From Pseudochelatococcus sp050946405 (lineage in GTDB: Bacteria; Pseudomonadota; Alphaproteobacteria; Rhizobiales; Beijerinckiaceae), in the NCBI RefSeq assembly GCF_050946405.1, contig NZ_JBMNUS010000007.1, positions 186,001-250,000 of the forward strand: a stretch of DNA of 64,000 nt, given 5' to 3'. The notes beneath the pieces are model-generated. The model was not told the origin of the DNA. It saw only the letters and a list, made by a program, of their open reading frames with translations, and searched no databases. A program made the translations under genes and the position numbers. Of this stretch, positions 35,563-44,850 are shown piece after piece; position 1 is the stretch's first letter; every line of letters starts with the position of its first letter.

Positions 35563-37272
35563 TCAAGCATACAGGGCCACCGGCCGGCTGTCGGCCTTCC
35601 GGGCGAGACGCCTTCCGGGGGCCGCGTCCAGCAACTCGCGCGTATAGGCTTCGGCAGGATGACCGAACACCTGCGCCGAGGGGCCCCGTTCGACCACACG
35701 GCCGTGGCGCAGAACCACGATGTGATGCGCCACCGAGGCAACCACCGCGAGGTCGTGCGAAACGAGCACGTAGCTCACCCCGAGTTCGCGTTGCAGTTCC
35801 CCCAGCAGTTCGAGAATCCGGGCCTGCACAGAGACGTCGAGCGCCGATACGGGTTCATCGAGAAACAACAATTCCGGCTTCAGCGCCAGTGCGCGGGCGA
35901 TCGCCACCCGTTGGCGCTGGCCGCCGGAAAGCTCGCGCGGCAACCGGTTCAGCGCGGCGCGCGGCAACCGCACCTGATCGATCAGACGTCTCGCCTCGGT
36001 CTCCAGAGCCGGCCCCTTGAGAAGACCGAAAGCGCGCAAAGGCTCCACGATGCTTTCAAAGATGGTCAGGCGCGGGTCGAGGGAGGCATAGGGGTTTTGC
36101 TGCACGAGTTGCATGCGCTTGCGCAATGGCCGAAACGCCGACCAGCTCAGACGCGAGAGATCGGTTGCGCCGTCGAACACCACCCTGCCGGCGCTCGCCT
36201 GCTCCAGCCCCAGAGCGACGCGCAGCGACGTGGTCTTGCCCGAACCCGACTCGCCGACGATGGCCAATGTCTGCCCGGCCGCGACGCTGAAGGAGACCGA
36301 GTCCAGAGCCTGAAAACGCCGCGCCTCGCCGCGCCAGAACCGGCCGCGTGCGCCCGGCAGCTCGAACACCTTGCTCACCGCATCGAAGCGCAGTATCTCG
36401 CGCGGGGGCAAAACTTGCGAACCGGACGGGATCTGCGAATCGGACAGGGCTTGCGGAGCGGGTCGCCGCGGCACGCTCAGCACGGGCGCCGCCTGCAACA
36501 ACGTGCGGGTATAATCGTGCGCCGGCGCGGCCAGCACGGCGGCAGGGTCCCCCTCCTCCACGATCCGCCCGGCCTGCATGACCAGCACGCGGTCGGCGCG
36601 ATCGGCGGCAACACCCAGATCATGGGTGATGATGAGCATGGAAATGCCGTTGTGACGGACCAGCGTCTCCAGATGATCCAGAATGCGCCGCTGCACGGTG
36701 ACATCGAGCGCCGATGTCGGCTCGTCCGCGATCAGCAGCCGCGGCCGCCCGGCCAGCGCGATGGCGATCAGCACCCGCTGGCGCTGACCGCCCGAAAGCT
36801 CGTGCGGATACTGGCGCGCCCGCAGCGCGGGCTGATCCAGGCCGACCTGTTCAAGCAATTCCAGCACGTCGGCGTCCAGCACCCGGCCTCGCGAGCCGCG
36901 AACGCGCTGCACGACCTCGCCGACCTGCCGGCCGATCCGCATGGTCGGGTTGAGCGCGACCATCGGATCCTGCGGAACCAGTCCGACGGTGCGGCCGCGC
37001 AGTTGTCGCCAGCGCGCTTCGGAGAAATGCGTGACATCGTCGCCCGCGATGCCGATATTCCCCTTGGTGATCCGTGCGTTGCTCGCCAGCAACCCCATGA
37101 ACGCGCCGGCCAGCGTGGATTTGCCCGAGCCCGATTCACCCACGATGGCGACCGTCTCGCCGGGCCATATGGACAGGCTGACGCCCCTCACGGCCTCGAC
37201 GTCCCGAAGGCGAACCCGATACCTGACATGGAGATCCTCTACCGCCACCAGCGGCCGGTCGGCGCGGCTCAT
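35563..37272 (-). CDS. Dipeptide/oligopeptide ABC transporter ATPase, two fused domains (DppD-DppF-like)
   Basis: This 569-residue protein has two complete ATPase domains. The first has Walker A GESGSGKST near residue 45, LSGGQRQRVLIAIAL and LLIADEPTSALDV; the second has GESGSGKTT near residue 340, LSGGQRQRVAIARAL and LLFLDEPVSALDV. The HxxxP-type C-terminal tail of oligopeptide ATPases is visible at VFGHPAEAYTRELLDAAPG. The stop of the permease and this start overlap by four bases. It powers uptake of peptides or related solutes through the two permeases upstream. Confidence 0.93.
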   Translation of the reverse strand: MSRADRPLVAVEDLHVRYRVRLRDVEAVRGVSLSIWPGETVAIVGESGSGKSTLAGAFMGLLASNARITKGNIGIAGDDVTHFSEARWRQLRGRTVGLVPQDPMVALNPTMRIGRQVGEVVQRVRGSRGRVLDADVLELLEQVGLDQPALRARQYPHELSGGQRQRVLIAIALAGRPRLLIADEPTSALDVTVQRRILDHLETLVRHNGISMLIITHDLGVAADRADRVLVMQAGRIVEEGDPAAVLAAPAHDYTRTLLQAAPVLSVPRRPAPQALSDSQIPSGSQVLPPREILRFDAVSKVFELPGARGRFWRGEARRFQALDSVSFSVAAGQTLAIVGESGSGKTTSLRVALGLEQASAGRVVFDGATDLSRLSWSAFRPLRKRMQLVQQNPYASLDPRLTIFESIVEPLRAFGLLKGPALETEARRLIDQVRLPRAALNRLPRELSGGQRQRVAIARALALKPELLFLDEPVSALDVSVQARILELLGELQRELGVSYVLVSHDLAVVASVAHHIVVLRHGRVVERGPSAQVFGHPAEAYTRELLDAAPGRRLARKADSRPVALYA

Positions 37273-38174
37273 CGCTGCAACTCCTCAAGGGTCTTGGCTA
37301 TGTGGTTGAGACTGAACACCACCAGCGCGACGAACAGGCCGGGGAGCAGGGAAACCCACGGGGCGGTCATGAGATAACCGCGCCCCTCGGAAATCAGCGT
37401 GCCCCATTCGGCAGCCGGGGGCTGCGCGCCGAAACCGAGAAAGCTCAACGCCGCAACCGCAAGAACGGCGCCGCCGAATTCAAGAATGGCCAGCACGACG
37501 ACAGGCCCGGAGGAATTCGGCAGAATATGCTTCCACACGATCATCCACCAACCGGTCCCGCAAAGCCGGGCGGCCTCCACGAAGGGAAGCGCCTTGACCT
37601 TCAAAACCTCCGAGCGCGTGGTCCGGGCGAATGCGGGGATGCTCCCCACGCCCACGGCGATCGCCACCTGAAGGGTGCCGAAGCCTATCGCGGTGACGAT
37701 GGCGAGGGCCAGAAGAAGAGCGGGAATGGCCAGGGTCACGTCGACCACCCGCATCAGCACGGCATCGACCTTTCCCCCCGTAAAACCCGAAAGCACTCCC
37801 AGCAGCAGCCCGACGACAGCCGCGATCGCGATCGCGAGAACGGTCGCCTGAATCGTCAGTTTCGAGCCGTAAAGCACTCTGGTGAAGAGATCGCGCCCGA
37901 CATGGTCCGTTCCGAAGAAATGGTCGAGCGAAGGCGGGCGTATCTTGTTGGCCGGCGAAGTGGCGAAGGGATCGTGGCTGGTGAACAGATGCGGGAAAGC
38001 CGCCGCGACGATGACGAAAAGAATGAACAGCACCGCAATGCCGAGTCCGGGACGCCGGATCAACAATCCCAGGGCATGGGCGAGCCTCGCCCCCCAGATT
38101 TCCGACCGTGTGGAATCGTCGTCCCAGTCATGGACGTCATCAACCAGCCGCGGACGTGAGTTTGCTTCAGCCAT
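37269..38174 (-). CDS. Dipeptide-type ABC transporter permease (DppC-like)
   Basis: This 301-residue permease has a long cytoplasmic N-terminus, the conserved LFTSHDPFATSPANKIRPPS and HFFGTDHVGRDLFTRVLYGS segments of DppC/OppC, and the EAA loop VEAARLCGTGWWMIVWKHILPN. The GTDxxGRD motif is diagnostic for the C-type subunit. ATG 38174 is chosen because the frame upstream of it overlaps the other permease. Confidence 0.92.
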   Translation of the reverse strand: MAEANSRPRLVDDVHDWDDDSTRSEIWGARLAHALGLLIRRPGLGIAVLFILFVIVAAAFPHLFTSHDPFATSPANKIRPPSLDHFFGTDHVGRDLFTRVLYGSKLTIQATVLAIAIAAVVGLLLGVLSGFTGGKVDAVLMRVVDVTLAIPALLLALAIVTAIGFGTLQVAIAVGVGSIPAFARTTRSEVLKVKALPFVEAARLCGTGWWMIVWKHILPNSSGPVVVLAILEFGGAVLAVAALSFLGFGAQPPAAEWGTLISEGRGYLMTAPWVSLLPGLFVALVVFSLNHIAKTLEELQR

Positions 38175-38176
38175 AT

Positions 38177-39127
38177 TCAGGTGACTTTCTCGACATGGCG
38201 CACGCGGGGATCGACGACGAGATAGAGCAGGTCGACGATCAGATTCACCACGACAAAAGCGGCGGCCGCGATCACCACGATGGCCAGGACGACGGGAACG
38301 TCCTGCGCCAGCACGGCTTCCTGCGCCAGCCGCCCGATCCCCGCCCGCGAAAACACCGTCTCCGTGGTCACGGCCCCCGTAACGGTCGCGCCGACCAGAA
38401 GCCCCAGGATGGTGAGCGTCGGAAGGGCGGCGTTCTTGAGTGCATGCCGGGTGTAAACCGCGAAATGGGATATTCCCTTCGCCTTCGCCGTCTGGATGTA
38501 GGGCTCCCTGAGCGTATCGCTCAGGGAGCGGATCAACACCTGCGCCAGCATCGCCGCCGATGGCAGCGCCATCGTGATGCTGGGCAGGATCAAGGTCTGC
38601 CAGCCTTTCGAGCCGCTCGACGGAAGCCACCCCAAACCGAACGCCACAACCTGGATCAGCAGAAGACCGACCCAGAACGAGGGCAGCGAAACGCCGAGGA
38701 CCGGCAGGCGGCTCAGCAAAACCCGCAAAGGCTTCCACTGGACATAAGTCGCCGCAATCGCGACGGTCAGCCCGATGACCAGGGCGAAGACGACGGAAAC
38801 CGCGCCGAGCAACGCGGTGCTCGGCAACCGCGAGAACACGATCTCGTTGACCGACTGGCTTTTGGTTGCCGAGGTGCCGAAATCTCCCTGAAGGATACCC
38901 GTCAAGTTCGACAAATATTGCTCGACGGGTCCTTTATCCAGCCCGTAGTATTCCTTGACCTTCTGCAACTCCTCAGCGGATAGCGCGTCTATCTGGGTGT
39001 CGTTGGTGGCAAGCAGATAGACCAACGTGTCGCCCGGCAACACGTAAAGTATGATATAGGATACCGTGTAAGCGAGCCACAGCACGAATATCGCCTGAAT
39101 GATCCGGCTGAAGATATAGCCAAGCAT
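38177..39127 (-). CDS. Dipeptide-type ABC transporter permease (DppB-like)
   Basis: This 316-residue permease has six membrane segments and the N-terminal MLGYIFSRIIQAIFVLWLAY typical of DppB/OppB. The large periplasmic loop (residues 30-95) includes YYGLDKGPVEQYLSNLTGI, and the EAA loop is YIQTAKAKGISHFAVYTRH. Its ATG overlaps the last base of the frameshifted binding-protein gene's natural stop (TAATG). Confidence 0.92.
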   Translation of the reverse strand: MLGYIFSRIIQAIFVLWLAYTVSYIILYVLPGDTLVYLLATNDTQIDALSAEELQKVKEYYGLDKGPVEQYLSNLTGILQGDFGTSATKSQSVNEIVFSRLPSTALLGAVSVVFALVIGLTVAIAATYVQWKPLRVLLSRLPVLGVSLPSFWVGLLLIQVVAFGLGWLPSSGSKGWQTLILPSITMALPSAAMLAQVLIRSLSDTLREPYIQTAKAKGISHFAVYTRHALKNAALPTLTILGLLVGATVTGAVTTETVFSRAGIGRLAQEAVLAQDVPVVLAIVVIAAAAFVVVNLIVDLLYLVVDPRVRHVEKVT

Positions 39128-40768
39128 TACTTTTCGATCCAGATGTCATTGACGTGGAGAAAAGTTTCTCCGCTGAACTTGACTCCGTGAATCCTGGCGC
39201 CGACGGCAGCCTGCTGGGTGCGCGCGAAGACCGGGAAATACGCGCCTTCCTTCAGGATGAAGTCCTGCGCCTCCTCGTAGATGGCCTTGCGCGCCGCCGG
39301 ATCGGCTTCGGCCAGCCCCTTGTCCAGCAGTTCCTGTAATTTAAGCTGCGATTCCGCGGTAAAACGATTTTTTCGTGACGGCAGATCCCGAATAACGCAC
39401 GTCCGAATGGGACTGGATCACGGCAGGATCGCCGCGCGTCAGAACGCCCCGCTGCAAATCATAATTGCCGGAAACATAGCGGGCATTGGCATCGCCGGCC
39501 GTCACGGGCAGCAAGATCAGCTCAAATCCCGCTTGCTTGACCTGATCCTGGATCAGAACGTCACCGGGCTTTTCCTCGGTAATCGGATAGACAACCGTCA
39601 GCTTCTTCCCGTCCCGATAGCGATATCCGTCGTTTCCGGGCAGCCAGCCCGCATTCTCAAGTATTCTGGCGGCGCCCTCCGGGTCATGAGCCAAACCCTC
39701 GGACTGGGACTTGTAATATAGAGTCGAAGGCTCGATCACGCCTTCGGCGACAGGAAAATGCTTGCCGTAAATCGTCGCGGCATAGCTCTTCCGATCAATG
39801 GCTTTCTGGAATGCCTGGCGAACCTCGGCGCTCGAGAACGGGCGGTCGTAGTTTACATTCGGATATATGCTCTCGGTTATGCCCGGAATGGAGCGCTGAA
39901 TTATGCTCAACCCTTTTCCGATGATGTAGTTGTAATCCTCATTGGTAAAGGGGTCTCTCGGCCAGGCAATGTCGACCTCGCCCGCGATCACGCTTCCGAC
40001 CCTGTTGCTGCTCTCCGGGATATAACTTACGATAATTTCATCCAGATACGCTTCACCTTTATTTTCGCCGACCTTGGATGGCCATGCGTAGCCCGCGCGC
40101 CTTTTCAGAACGATCCTCTCCTCCGGGGAATATTCCTCAAGGGTGAAGGGGCCGGAACCGATTATCTTTCCCAGATTCCGGTCCCGGATCGTGCTGCTTT
40201 TATACGAAGCGGGAGCCAGAATTCCGAGATTCGTCGTAGAGGTCGCCTGCAAGAAGGCCGCGTTTGGAACGCTGAAATTGACCCGCACCGTGTATTCATC
40301 GATCACTTCCGACGACTTGTAACCGTCGATGTAGGATTTTCCGAAAGCGGTCGGAAGCTCCTTGAGCAGCGCGATGTTCGAGTCGAACGAAAGCTTCACG
40401 GCCTCGGCGTTGAACTTTTCACCATTGCTGAACGTCACGTCGTCACGCAGATAAAAAGTGTACTGCGTGGCGTCGTCGTTCAGTTCCCACCGCGTGGCCA
40501 GCCAGGGAATAATCTCTCCGGTTTCCGGGTCCTGATCGGTAAGCTGATCGACCACGGCCCGCAACACCGAACGATGCTCGATCCAGTAGACCTGAAACGG
40601 ATCGAGGCTGACCAGGCCGGTGTTGTCGCTGCGGAAGGCGATCTTCAAGGCCCCGCCGCGCTGGATATCGGCCGGCTGCGCCTGCGCCGGAAGAGACAGG
40701 CCGCCCGCGACCACAGAGGCCAGGATGACGCCGGAAAGGCGGTTGAAACCGCGTCGGGTGAAATTCAT
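39127..40768 (-). pseudogene. Frameshifted peptide-type ABC transporter substrate-binding protein (DppA-like)
   Basis: The gene codes for a periplasmic family 5 solute-binding protein. From ATG 40768 the frame has a signal peptide with a twin-arginine-like start (TRRGFNRLSG, ending AQAQ) and runs 475 residues to a stop at 39341. At a run of six A (minus strand; 39368-39373 on plus) one base is too many: after VTK, the next frame continues NRFTAESQLKLQELLDKG through YFPVFARTQQAAVGA to DIWIEK and a stop at 39127-39129, right at the next gene's start. Joined, the protein has normal family length (about 546). A genuine mutation, slippage-tolerant site or sequencing error are all possible. Confidence 0.85.
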
Positions 40769-41345
40769 TGTCCGCTCCTGTCGTGTCGGATGTCAAACGC
40801 CCTGCCGATGTCAGGCATCTGCGATCCAGCCGCCGGCAGCAGCGCGCAAGTCGCCCGGCTCACGAAAACGTGGCGCGGAACTCGAACTGCCGAAGTGTCA
40901 CAAAGCCCCATGGAAGACCTTTCTTTGCCGCCGGGTCGGCAAGCGTCATCAATTTGCATAAAATCTATAGACTTTGCAAGGTGCATTGAACCCGAATGGA
41001 CCTGCATGGAAAAATTTCGCACCGCCTCAGGTGGCCGCCACATCGGGACATGACGGCTTCTCGGCTTTCCGTTGAAATGCCGGAAAGATGTAAGATTTTG
41101 ATTTTATGCATTTTCTTTACGCAAAGCGGCATTCGCTTCGCTTGAAAGCGCTTTATCCGGCAGTTTGAGGAAAGTCTTTTTCGCAGGGGCCTACGCCACC
41201 ACGGCGACGCTTCGCGGCGATGAGCCGATGCCCGGACCGGCGGCCGTCCTGCGCGGAATCAGGTTGTGCGTGAACTTGCGTTCAATTCGATGGACCGACT
41301 TGAACGCAAACCGCTCTAAATGATTCCATTCAATCGATAAGCGCT
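40769..41345. other. 577-bp intergenic region upstream of the peptide-transporter operon
   Basis: No convincing gene lies here. It contains an AT-rich segment around 40955-40990 (TTGCATAAAATC and neighbouring TTTGCAAGG, possible promoter), the second copy of the 35-bp shared element at 41111-41145, and a dispersed palindromic repeat at 41257-41348. Confidence 0.6.
41111..41145. promoter_or_regulatory. 35-bp shared upstream element, copy 2
   Basis: This copy starts TTTTCTTTACGCAAAGC and ends CGCTTCGCTTGA. It matches the copy at 35410-35444 at 28 of 35 positions and lies 340 bp upstream of the binding-protein gene of the peptide transporter. Confidence 0.5.
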
Positions 41346-41348
41346 CTA
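41257..41348. repeat. Dispersed palindromic repeat, copy 2
   Basis: TTGCGTTCAA (41276-41285) and TTGAACGCAA (41300-41309) form a perfect 10-bp stem around 14 bases. Read on the minus strand it starts AGAGCGGTTTGCGTTCAAGTC and aligns with 46887-46930 with few changes. The end of the element coincides with the TAG stop (41346-41348) of the class V aminotransferase gene. Confidence 0.65.
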
Positions 41349-42521
41349 TGCGGCCAGCCCGCGACAGACTTCCACCAGCCGGGCGAGTTCCGCCTCGGTG
41401 TTGAAATAATGCGGCGAGGCGCGGACCAGCGTCGGCAGGGATCGGGCCGTCGCATCCAGCAGCGTGCTGGAGGGCCGCGAGATGCTGACGTTGATGCGTT
41501 GCCGCGACAACGCGGATTTTACTGCGTCCGCCGCCTTGTCGCCGATTGAAAATGAGACGATGGCAGCGGGATGCGGCCCGAGATCATGAACCGCGATGCC
41601 GGGAGATGCGCGCAACTCCGCCCGCAGCAAGTCCCCCAGGGCGCGACAGCGTGCCTCGATCTCACCCATGCCCAGCGACAGCGCGTAATCCGCAGCAACT
41701 CCCAGCCCCAGGCGCGCGGCATAGTTGTTTTCCCAGGTCTCGAAACGCCGTGCGTCGGAACGGAGTTCATAGCGTCCGGGCGCGACCCAGGGCGCGGCGA
41801 AATGGTCGATCATCGGCGGATGCAACGCGCCGATCATCTCTCTGCGCACGTAGAGAAATCCGGTGCCGCGCGGCCCGCGCAGAAACTTTCTTCCGGTAGC
41901 CGACAGCATGTCGCAGCCCAGTCGGGACACGTCGACCTGCATCTGCCCCACGGCCTGACAGGCGTCCAGCAGATAGGGAATGCGGTGCTTGCGGGCGATC
42001 CGGCCGACCTCGGCCGCGGGATTGACCAGCCCGCCATTGGTGGGGACCCATGTGATGGCGATCAGCCGCACGCCGTCATCGATCATGCCCTCCAGCGCCG
42101 CGGGGTCCAGAACCCCGTCTTCGTCATCCGGTATCACATCGATCACGACCCCGTGCTTCCGCGCGGCATGCAGAAGCGCCACGTAATTGGCTGCATATTC
42201 CGCCTGCGCGGTCAGGATGCGGTCTCCGGGCCGGAATGACAGGGCGTAGAACGCCATCTGCCAGGCCACGGTCGCGTTCTCGGTCAGGGCGATTTCGTCG
42301 GGTTCGGCGCCGATCAGGCGGGCGATGCTGTGATACACCGCATCGAGCCGCGACCCGGCCTCGTCCGCGGCCTCATAGCCGCCGATCTCGGCTTCCCGGC
42401 GCAGATAGCCGGTCATCGCCTCCAGCACCGGCAACGGCATCAGCCCCGCGCCCGCATTGTTCAGGTGGAGGCGTCGGGCGATGCCGGGCGTCTCATCGCG
42501 GACAGCCGTCAGGTCGATCAT
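41346..42521 (-). CDS. Class V PLP aminotransferase (cysteine-desulfurase/isopenicillin-epimerase-like)
   Basis: This 391-residue enzyme has the typical start IARRLHLNNAGAGLMPLPVLEAM, then ENATVAWQMAFYAL. The PLP Asp is in LLDACQAVGQMQVD, and the Lys in DMLSATGRKFLRGPRGTGFLY. The S-A-T-G-R-K-F form is that of class V enzymes outside the NifS/IscS group, so cysteine desulfurase activity is not certain; no catalytic Cys loop near the C-terminus was noticed. It stands alone between the transporter promoter region and the LysR gene. Confidence 0.85.
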   Translation of the reverse strand: MIDLTAVRDETPGIARRLHLNNAGAGLMPLPVLEAMTGYLRREAEIGGYEAADEAGSRLDAVYHSIARLIGAEPDEIALTENATVAWQMAFYALSFRPGDRILTAQAEYAANYVALLHAARKHGVVIDVIPDDEDGVLDPAALEGMIDDGVRLIAITWVPTNGGLVNPAAEVGRIARKHRIPYLLDACQAVGQMQVDVSRLGCDMLSATGRKFLRGPRGTGFLYVRREMIGALHPPMIDHFAAPWVAPGRYELRSDARRFETWENNYAARLGLGVAADYALSLGMGEIEARCRALGDLLRAELRASPGIAVHDLGPHPAAIVSFSIGDKAADAVKSALSRQRINVSISRPSSTLLDATARSLPTLVRASPHYFNTEAELARLVEVCRGLAA

Positions 42522-42646
42522 GATGGAATGCTCTGTTCGAATGCCGTGTCAGGATACGGCATATTGCCCGCCCGCGTCAGCGGTGGCAATTCCCGCTCGC
42601 GTGGGACCGCACGGGGCCGACCGGCGATTGCGCGACGCCATGCGGA

Positions 42647-43552
42647 TCAGGACATCCTGCCTCTTTCGGCAAGGAAATCGAGCAGCGCCCGGACACGTGA
42701 CGGCAGCGGGCCGCCCTGACCGACATAGACGGCGTGGAAGGCTTCGCGGTCGCCCGGATTGAGATGTTCGAGCACCGGCACGAGGCGTCCGGCGGCGATG
42801 TCGGCGCGTATGGTGAAGGCCGCGAGGCGGGCGAGGCCGACACCGGCGAGCGCCAGTTGCCGCAATCCCTCTCCGTCGCTCACCTGCACGCGCCCCGTGG
42901 CCGGCACGACGGTGACTTCTCCTTCGTCGCGCAGCGGCCAGCCATCGACCGCCCGCACATAGCCGAAGCCGAGGCGATTGTGACGTTCGAGATCGGCGAT
43001 GGTGCGCGGTTCGCCGCAACGCTCCAGATAAGAGGGCGCGGCGACGATCGTCAGCGCCGTCTCGCCCAGCTTGCGGGCGACGAGGCTCGAGCTTTTCAGG
43101 GGGCCGGCACGGATGGCCACATCCATGCGCTCCGCCAGAAGGTCGACGACGGTATCGGTCTGGACGACATCCAGCGTGACGCCGGGATGAAGCGCCAGGA
43201 ACGCCGGCAGCGCCGGTGCAAGGATATGGGTGGCGTATGACGCGCTGGTGCTGACCCGCACGCGCCCGGCCGGCTGCTCGCCGAGGCCCGCCGCGCGTTC
43301 GGCGTCCTCGATATCGGCAAGGATGCGCGTCGCCCGCTCGTAGAAAGCGCAGCCCTCCGGTGTGAGGATGAACCGGCGGGTGGAGCGGTTGAGCAACCTC
43401 GCTCCGAGGCGCGTTTCCAGCCGCGCGATGAGCTTGCTCACGGCCGAAGGCGTCATGCGCGAGGCCCGCGCGGCGGGCGAGAAGCCGCCGAGTTCGACCA
43501 CACGGACGAACACTTCCATCTCGCCGGACCGGTTGGTCTCAATCCGCACCAT
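42647..43552 (-). CDS. LysR-family transcriptional regulator
   Basis: This 301-residue regulator has an N-terminal HTH (MEVFVRVVELGGFSPAARAS, MTPSAVSKLIARLETRLGAR, LLNRSTRRFILTPEG) and a C-terminal effector domain (GRVRVSTSASYATHILAPAL, DVAIRAGPLKSSSLVARKLG). It is divergent from the MFS and aldo/keto reductase genes, the usual layout for a LysR regulator and its target. A start at internal Met 12 (43519) is possible. Confidence 0.92.
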   Translation of the reverse strand: MVRIETNRSGEMEVFVRVVELGGFSPAARASRMTPSAVSKLIARLETRLGARLLNRSTRRFILTPEGCAFYERATRILADIEDAERAAGLGEQPAGRVRVSTSASYATHILAPALPAFLALHPGVTLDVVQTDTVVDLLAERMDVAIRAGPLKSSSLVARKLGETALTIVAAPSYLERCGEPRTIADLERHNRLGFGYVRAVDGWPLRDEGEVTVVPATGRVQVSDGEGLRQLALAGVGLARLAAFTIRADIAAGRLVPVLEHLNPGDREAFHAVYVGQGGPLPSRVRALLDFLAERGRMS

Positions 43553-43657
43553 AGTGACTTCATCTCACAGGTGATGTTCTTATGCGCATTCTATTTCATC
43601 CGATGCGGAAGGTCTATCTTCCCGGAAACCGATCCGAACCGGGACTGGAACCGCATC

Positions 43658-44839
43658 ATGCCGCTGGCGCTTTATGCCCTGACGGCCGGCGCCTTTGGCA
43701 TCGGCGTCACCGAATTCGTCATCATGGGTCTTCTGCTGGAAATCAGCCGGGAGTTGAATGTCTCCATTGCCGCCGCGGGACTTCTGATCTCCGGCTACGC
43801 GCTCGGTGTCACCGTCGGCGCGCCGGTGCTGACGGCGCTTTCCGCACATTGGCCGCGCAAGCGGGTGCTGGTCGGGCTGATGGCGATCTTCGTCATCGGC
43901 AACGCCGCCTGCGCGCTCGCGCCCACCTACGGCTGGCTGATGGCGGCGCGCGTTCTGACGGCGCTCACCCACGGCACGTTCTTCGGCGTGGGGGCGGTTG
44001 TGGCGACCGGTCTCGTCACTGACGACAGGCGCGCCTCGGCCGTCGCCGTCATGTTTACCGGCCTGACGGTGGCGACCGTGCTCGGCGTGCCCTTCGGCAC
44101 CTGGCTCGGGCAAACCCACGGTTGGCGTGCCACGTTCTGGGCCGTTACGCTCGTCGGCATCGCTGCGCTCGCCGTTCTGGCCGCGCTGGTGCCGCAGGAT
44201 CGGGCGCAGCCGGAGGCTGCCGACTGGCGGGCCGATCTGCGCGCCATCGTCCGCCGTCCGGTTCTGCTCGGGCTGCTGACGACCGTGCTCGGCTATGCCG
44301 GCGTCTTCGCCGTCTTCACCTATATCGCGCCGCTGCTGACCGAAATCGGCGGTTTCGACGCCAGCGCCGTCTCGCCGGTTCTGCTGGTCTTCGGCGGCGG
44401 GCTGGTCGTGGGCAACCTGCTGGGCGGCAGGCTCGCCGACAGCAATCTCGTCCGCGCCATTTTCGGCACGCTGGCCGCGCTCGCCCTCGCGCTCGCGGTC
44501 ATGACCTTCGCCTTCCATAGTCAGGTCGCCGCCGTGATCTTCACCGGACTGCTCGGCGCAGCCGGCTTCGCCACGGTCGCGCCCCTTCAGATGTGGGTTC
44601 TCTCCAAAGCCGAGGGCGCGGGCCAAAGCCTCGCATCCAGTTTCAACATCGGCGCCTTCAATCTCGGCAACGCCATCGGCGCATGGGCGGGCGGCATGGT
44701 CATCGACCACGGACCGGGCCTCGCTCTCGTGCCGATGGCGGCCGCGCTGTTCCCGCTTCTCGCCATCGCCACCGCGCTGACCGCCGTCCGGGCAAGCCGG
44801 CGCCCGATGGCGTCTCCTTCCTCCAATCCCGTTCTCTGA
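43658..44839 (+). CDS. MFS transporter (AraJ/YdhP-type DHA1 exporter)
   Basis: This 393-residue transporter has twelve predicted membrane segments. The start MPLALYALTAGAFGIGVTEF and GLLLEISRELNVSIAAAGLL match the AraJ/YdhP group of sugar or purine/drug exporters. The loop motif AHWPRKRVLVGLMAIFVIGN is the motif A region. ATG 43658 is chosen since an extension to 43571 carries no family similarity. Likely controlled by the divergent LysR regulator and followed 11 bases later by an aldo/keto reductase gene. Confidence 0.88.
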   Translation: MPLALYALTAGAFGIGVTEFVIMGLLLEISRELNVSIAAAGLLISGYALGVTVGAPVLTALSAHWPRKRVLVGLMAIFVIGNAACALAPTYGWLMAARVLTALTHGTFFGVGAVVATGLVTDDRRASAVAVMFTGLTVATVLGVPFGTWLGQTHGWRATFWAVTLVGIAALAVLAALVPQDRAQPEAADWRADLRAIVRRPVLLGLLTTVLGYAGVFAVFTYIAPLLTEIGGFDASAVSPVLLVFGGGLVVGNLLGGRLADSNLVRAIFGTLAALALALAVMTFAFHSQVAAVIFTGLLGAAGFATVAPLQMWVLSKAEGAGQSLASSFNIGAFNLGNAIGAWAGGMVIDHGPGLALVPMAAALFPLLAIATALTAVRASRRPMASPSSNPVL

Positions 44840-44850
44840 GGAGTGATTTC

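Noticed and set aside
41346..42521. Possible IscS/SufS cysteine desulfurase
   Set aside because: No catalytic Cys loop was noticed near the C-terminus and no Fe-S assembly genes are nearby, so only the class V fold is called.
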